NCBI GenBank assembly: GCA_028222445.1
Contig: JAOISU010000015.1
Coordinates: 1 to 17,015, forward strand
Reading direction: 5' to 3'
Length of the DNA stretch: 17,015 nt
From: Candidatus Pelagibacter sp.
Lineage (GTDB): Bacteria > Pseudomonadota > Alphaproteobacteria > Pelagibacterales > Pelagibacteraceae
Positions 15,353 to 17,015 of the stretch are shown one piece after another. Position 1 is the stretch's first letter; each line of letters starts with the position of its first letter. The notes below the pieces were generated by a model, which did no database searches, was not told the origin of the DNA, and was given only the letters and a program-made list of their open reading frames with translations. The position numbers and the translations under genes were made by a program.

Positions 15353-16618
15353 ATGAAAGTTGGAATAATAGGAAGTGGTGGTCGTGAACATTCAATATGC
15401 CACTCTTTAAAAAAATCAAATAAAGTAAATGAAATCTATTGTTTTCCTGGAAATGCAGGTACAGCAAAAATAGCAAAAAATATTCAATTAAATACTAAAA
15501 ATTTTACTTCACTCAAAAATTTTATCCTTAAAAAAAAAATTGATTTAATAATTGTTGGACCAGAAAAGCCCCTTGTTGATGGCATTGTTGATTTTTTAGA
15601 AAAATATAATATTAAAGTTTTTGGCCCAAACAAATTATCATCTCAGCTAGAAGGATCTAAAATTTTTACAAAAAAACTTTGTAAAAAATATAATATTCCG
15701 ACAGCAAAATTTGGCATATTCACTAAAAAAAAAGATGCAGAATTTTTTATTAAAAAATCTAAATACCCTTTAGTTATAAAAGCAGATGGTCTTGCGTCTG
15801 GTAAAGGTGTTTATATATGTGATAAAATAAAAGATGCTAAAATAGCTATTACTGAAATATTTGAAGGAAAATTTGGTGAAGCAAGAAACTTGCTTATAGA
15901 AGAATTTCTTAAGGGTGAAGAAATGAGTTACTTTATTGTTAGTGATGGAAAAACAATTAAAAATTTTGGAACAGCACAAGATCATAAAAGAGCACTAGAT
16001 GGTGACAAAGGAAAAAATACTGGGGGCATGGGTGCTTATTCACCGTCAAGACTATTTAATAAAGATTTAGAAAAAAAAATATTAAATAAAATCATAAAAC
16101 CTACAATAAAAGGACTTAAAGAACTGGGCACTGTATATAAAGGTTTTTTATATGTTGGGCTAATGATTGTAAAAAAAGAACCCTACTTAATTGAATACAA
16201 TGTAAGAATGGGTGATCCAGAATGCCAAACTATCTTACCTAAACTCAAGTCAGATTTATTTGATATATTTATGTCTTGTTGTAGTGGAACATTAAAAAAA
16301 ACTAAAATTAATTGGTATGATAAAAAAAGTCTTTGTGTAGTTTTATGTTCAAAAGGTTATCCAGAAAAATTTAAAAAAGATGTTCCTATCAAAAACTTTT
16401 TAAATATAAAAAGTAATAAAAATGAATATTGCTATCATGCTGGAACTAAAATTATTGATGGTGAAATTTGCTCTGTTGGTGGTCGTGTATTAAACTTTGT
16501 TTGTTTATCTAATAGTTTTGAGGAAAGTAGAAAAAAAGTTTTAAGAACAATAAAAAAGTTAAATTGGAATAATGGTTTTTTTCGTAAAGATATTGGTCAT
16601 AAAGTAATTAATAAATGA
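15353..16618 (+). CDS. purD: Phosphoribosylamine-glycine ligase (GAR synthetase)
   Basis: PurD (421 aa) joins glycine to phosphoribosylamine with ATP, the second step of de novo purine synthesis, in the cytoplasm. It is a complete ATP-grasp enzyme. The N domain has GIIGSGGREHSICHSL (4-19) and PGNAGT (32-37), then VGPEKPLVDGIVD (68-80). The ATP-grasp part has FGPNK...LEGSKIFTKK, VIKADGLASGKGVYI (141-155) and AQDHKRALDGDKGKNTGGMG (208-227). YNVRMGDPECQTILPKL carries the metal-binding Glu/Asn region. It is a stand-alone enzyme with no fused PurM or PurN. Its TGA overlaps the ATG of rsmD, so the two share a message. Confidence 0.97.
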   Translation: MKVGIIGSGGREHSICHSLKKSNKVNEIYCFPGNAGTAKIAKNIQLNTKNFTSLKNFILKKKIDLIIVGPEKPLVDGIVDFLEKYNIKVFGPNKLSSQLEGSKIFTKKLCKKYNIPTAKFGIFTKKKDAEFFIKKSKYPLVIKADGLASGKGVYICDKIKDAKIAITEIFEGKFGEARNLLIEEFLKGEEMSYFIVSDGKTIKNFGTAQDHKRALDGDKGKNTGGMGAYSPSRLFNKDLEKKILNKIIKPTIKGLKELGTVYKGFLYVGLMIVKKEPYLIEYNVRMGDPECQTILPKLKSDLFDIFMSCCSGTLKKTKINWYDKKSLCVVLCSKGYPEKFKKDVPIKNFLNIKSNKNEYCYHAGTKIIDGEICSVGGRVLNFVCLSNSFEESRKKVLRTIKKLNWNNGFFRKDIGHKVINK

Positions 16619-17015
16619 GAATAATATCTGGAACTCTTAAAGGCAAAAAGTTACTTCAACCTAAAGATAAATTTACCAGGCCCTTAAAGGATTTAACAAA
16701 AGAGTCTTTATTTAACATAATTCAGCATTCCAATAAATTTAATAGTAAAATCAAAGGTGCAAATATATTAGATTTGTTTTCAGGCGTTGGATCTTTTGGC
16801 TTGGAATGCTTATCAAGGGAAGCAAATGCAGTTACATTTATTGAAAATTATAAAACTGTAATTCCAATCTTAAAAAAAAATATATCAAATCTTAATGTAT
16901 TGGAAAAATCTAAAATAATTGAAAAAGATATATTAAATAAACTAAATTTTAATAATCTAAATAGTAATTTTGATATAATTTTTTTAGACCCTCCCTATAA
17001 AGAAAAACTTCTGTC
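16615..17015 (+). CDS. rsmD: 16S rRNA (guanine966-N2)-methyltransferase, N-terminal part (runs off the right edge)
   Basis: The first 133 codons of RsmD, a SAM-dependent enzyme that methylates G966 of 16S rRNA. It begins MRIISGTLKGKKLLQP and has the conserved TRPLKDLTKESLFNI (21-35). The SAM-binding motif I is LDLFSGVGSFGLECLSRE (52-69), and the catalytic motif IV is FLDPPYKEK (123-131). The ATG overlaps the purD TGA (ATGA). No frameshift is visible in the part shown. The C-terminal third of the usual 180-190 aa is outside the window. Confidence 0.95.
   Translation, partial: MRIISGTLKGKKLLQPKDKFTRPLKDLTKESLFNIIQHSNKFNSKIKGANILDLFSGVGSFGLECLSREANAVTFIENYKTVIPILKKNISNLNVLEKSKIIEKDILNKLNFNNLNSNFDIIFLDPPYKEKLL

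Overview
The window looks like a streamlined, very AT-rich alphaproteobacterial chromosome, most likely SAR11/Pelagibacterales. This is inferred from gene content and style, not from a marker gene. The supporting signs are the alphaproteobacterial cox order (coxB-coxA-ctaB-small ORF-ctaG-coxC-SURF1), the two alphaproteobacterial-type small families (DUF2093, DUF2721), heavy A/T codon bias with many Lys/Asn/Ile codons, almost no intergenic DNA, and many start/stop overlaps (TAATG, TGATG, ATGA, TAGTG). No RNA genes, insertion sequences, CRISPR arrays or phage genes are visible. No stretch of more than 300 bases lacks a gene.

Layout. Positions 1-5080 (minus strand) hold an aa3-type cytochrome c oxidase operon, read coxB, coxA, ctaB (heme O synthase), a 41-residue membrane peptide, ctaG (Cox11 copper chaperone), coxC and the start of SURF1, which runs off the left edge. 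It supplies the three core subunits, a heme-synthesis step and the copper/heme assembly factors. Upstream of coxB is a 61-bp gap with inverted repeats around a possible promoter. rsmE (5142-5843, minus) follows and is divergent, across 17 bp, from a 2-haloacid dehalogenase-type HAD enzyme (5861-6523, plus).

Positions 6516-9029 hold a compact redox cassette: a HxlR-family regulator (minus) divergent from a double-CDGSH iron-sulfur protein, a pirin and an NADPH:quinone reductase (plus). The intergenic region has two palindromes and a perfect TATAAT for the regulator. I read it as a candidate electrophile/quinone-stress module under local redox control. A DUF2721 membrane protein (minus) converges on it.

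Positions 9483-15131 (plus) form a tightly coupled operon of ubiA, msbA, waaA, lpxK and an LpxL-type acyltransferase. It joins ubiquinone prenylation with Kdo-lipid A synthesis and export. The acyltransferase is interrupted by an apparent frameshift at a run of seven T directly followed by AG. That is either a sequence error, a true lesion or a +1 frameshift site. A DUF2093 protein (minus) then separates it from purD and the start of rsmD (plus), which runs off the right edge.

The observations most worth a second look are the HxlR/CDGSH/pirin/Qor cassette with its palindromes and revised regulator start, the TTT-TTT-TAG site in the acyltransferase, the inverted repeats before coxB, and the atypical LpxK lacking the usual RGYG loop. 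None of these is proven to be a new system from sequence alone.
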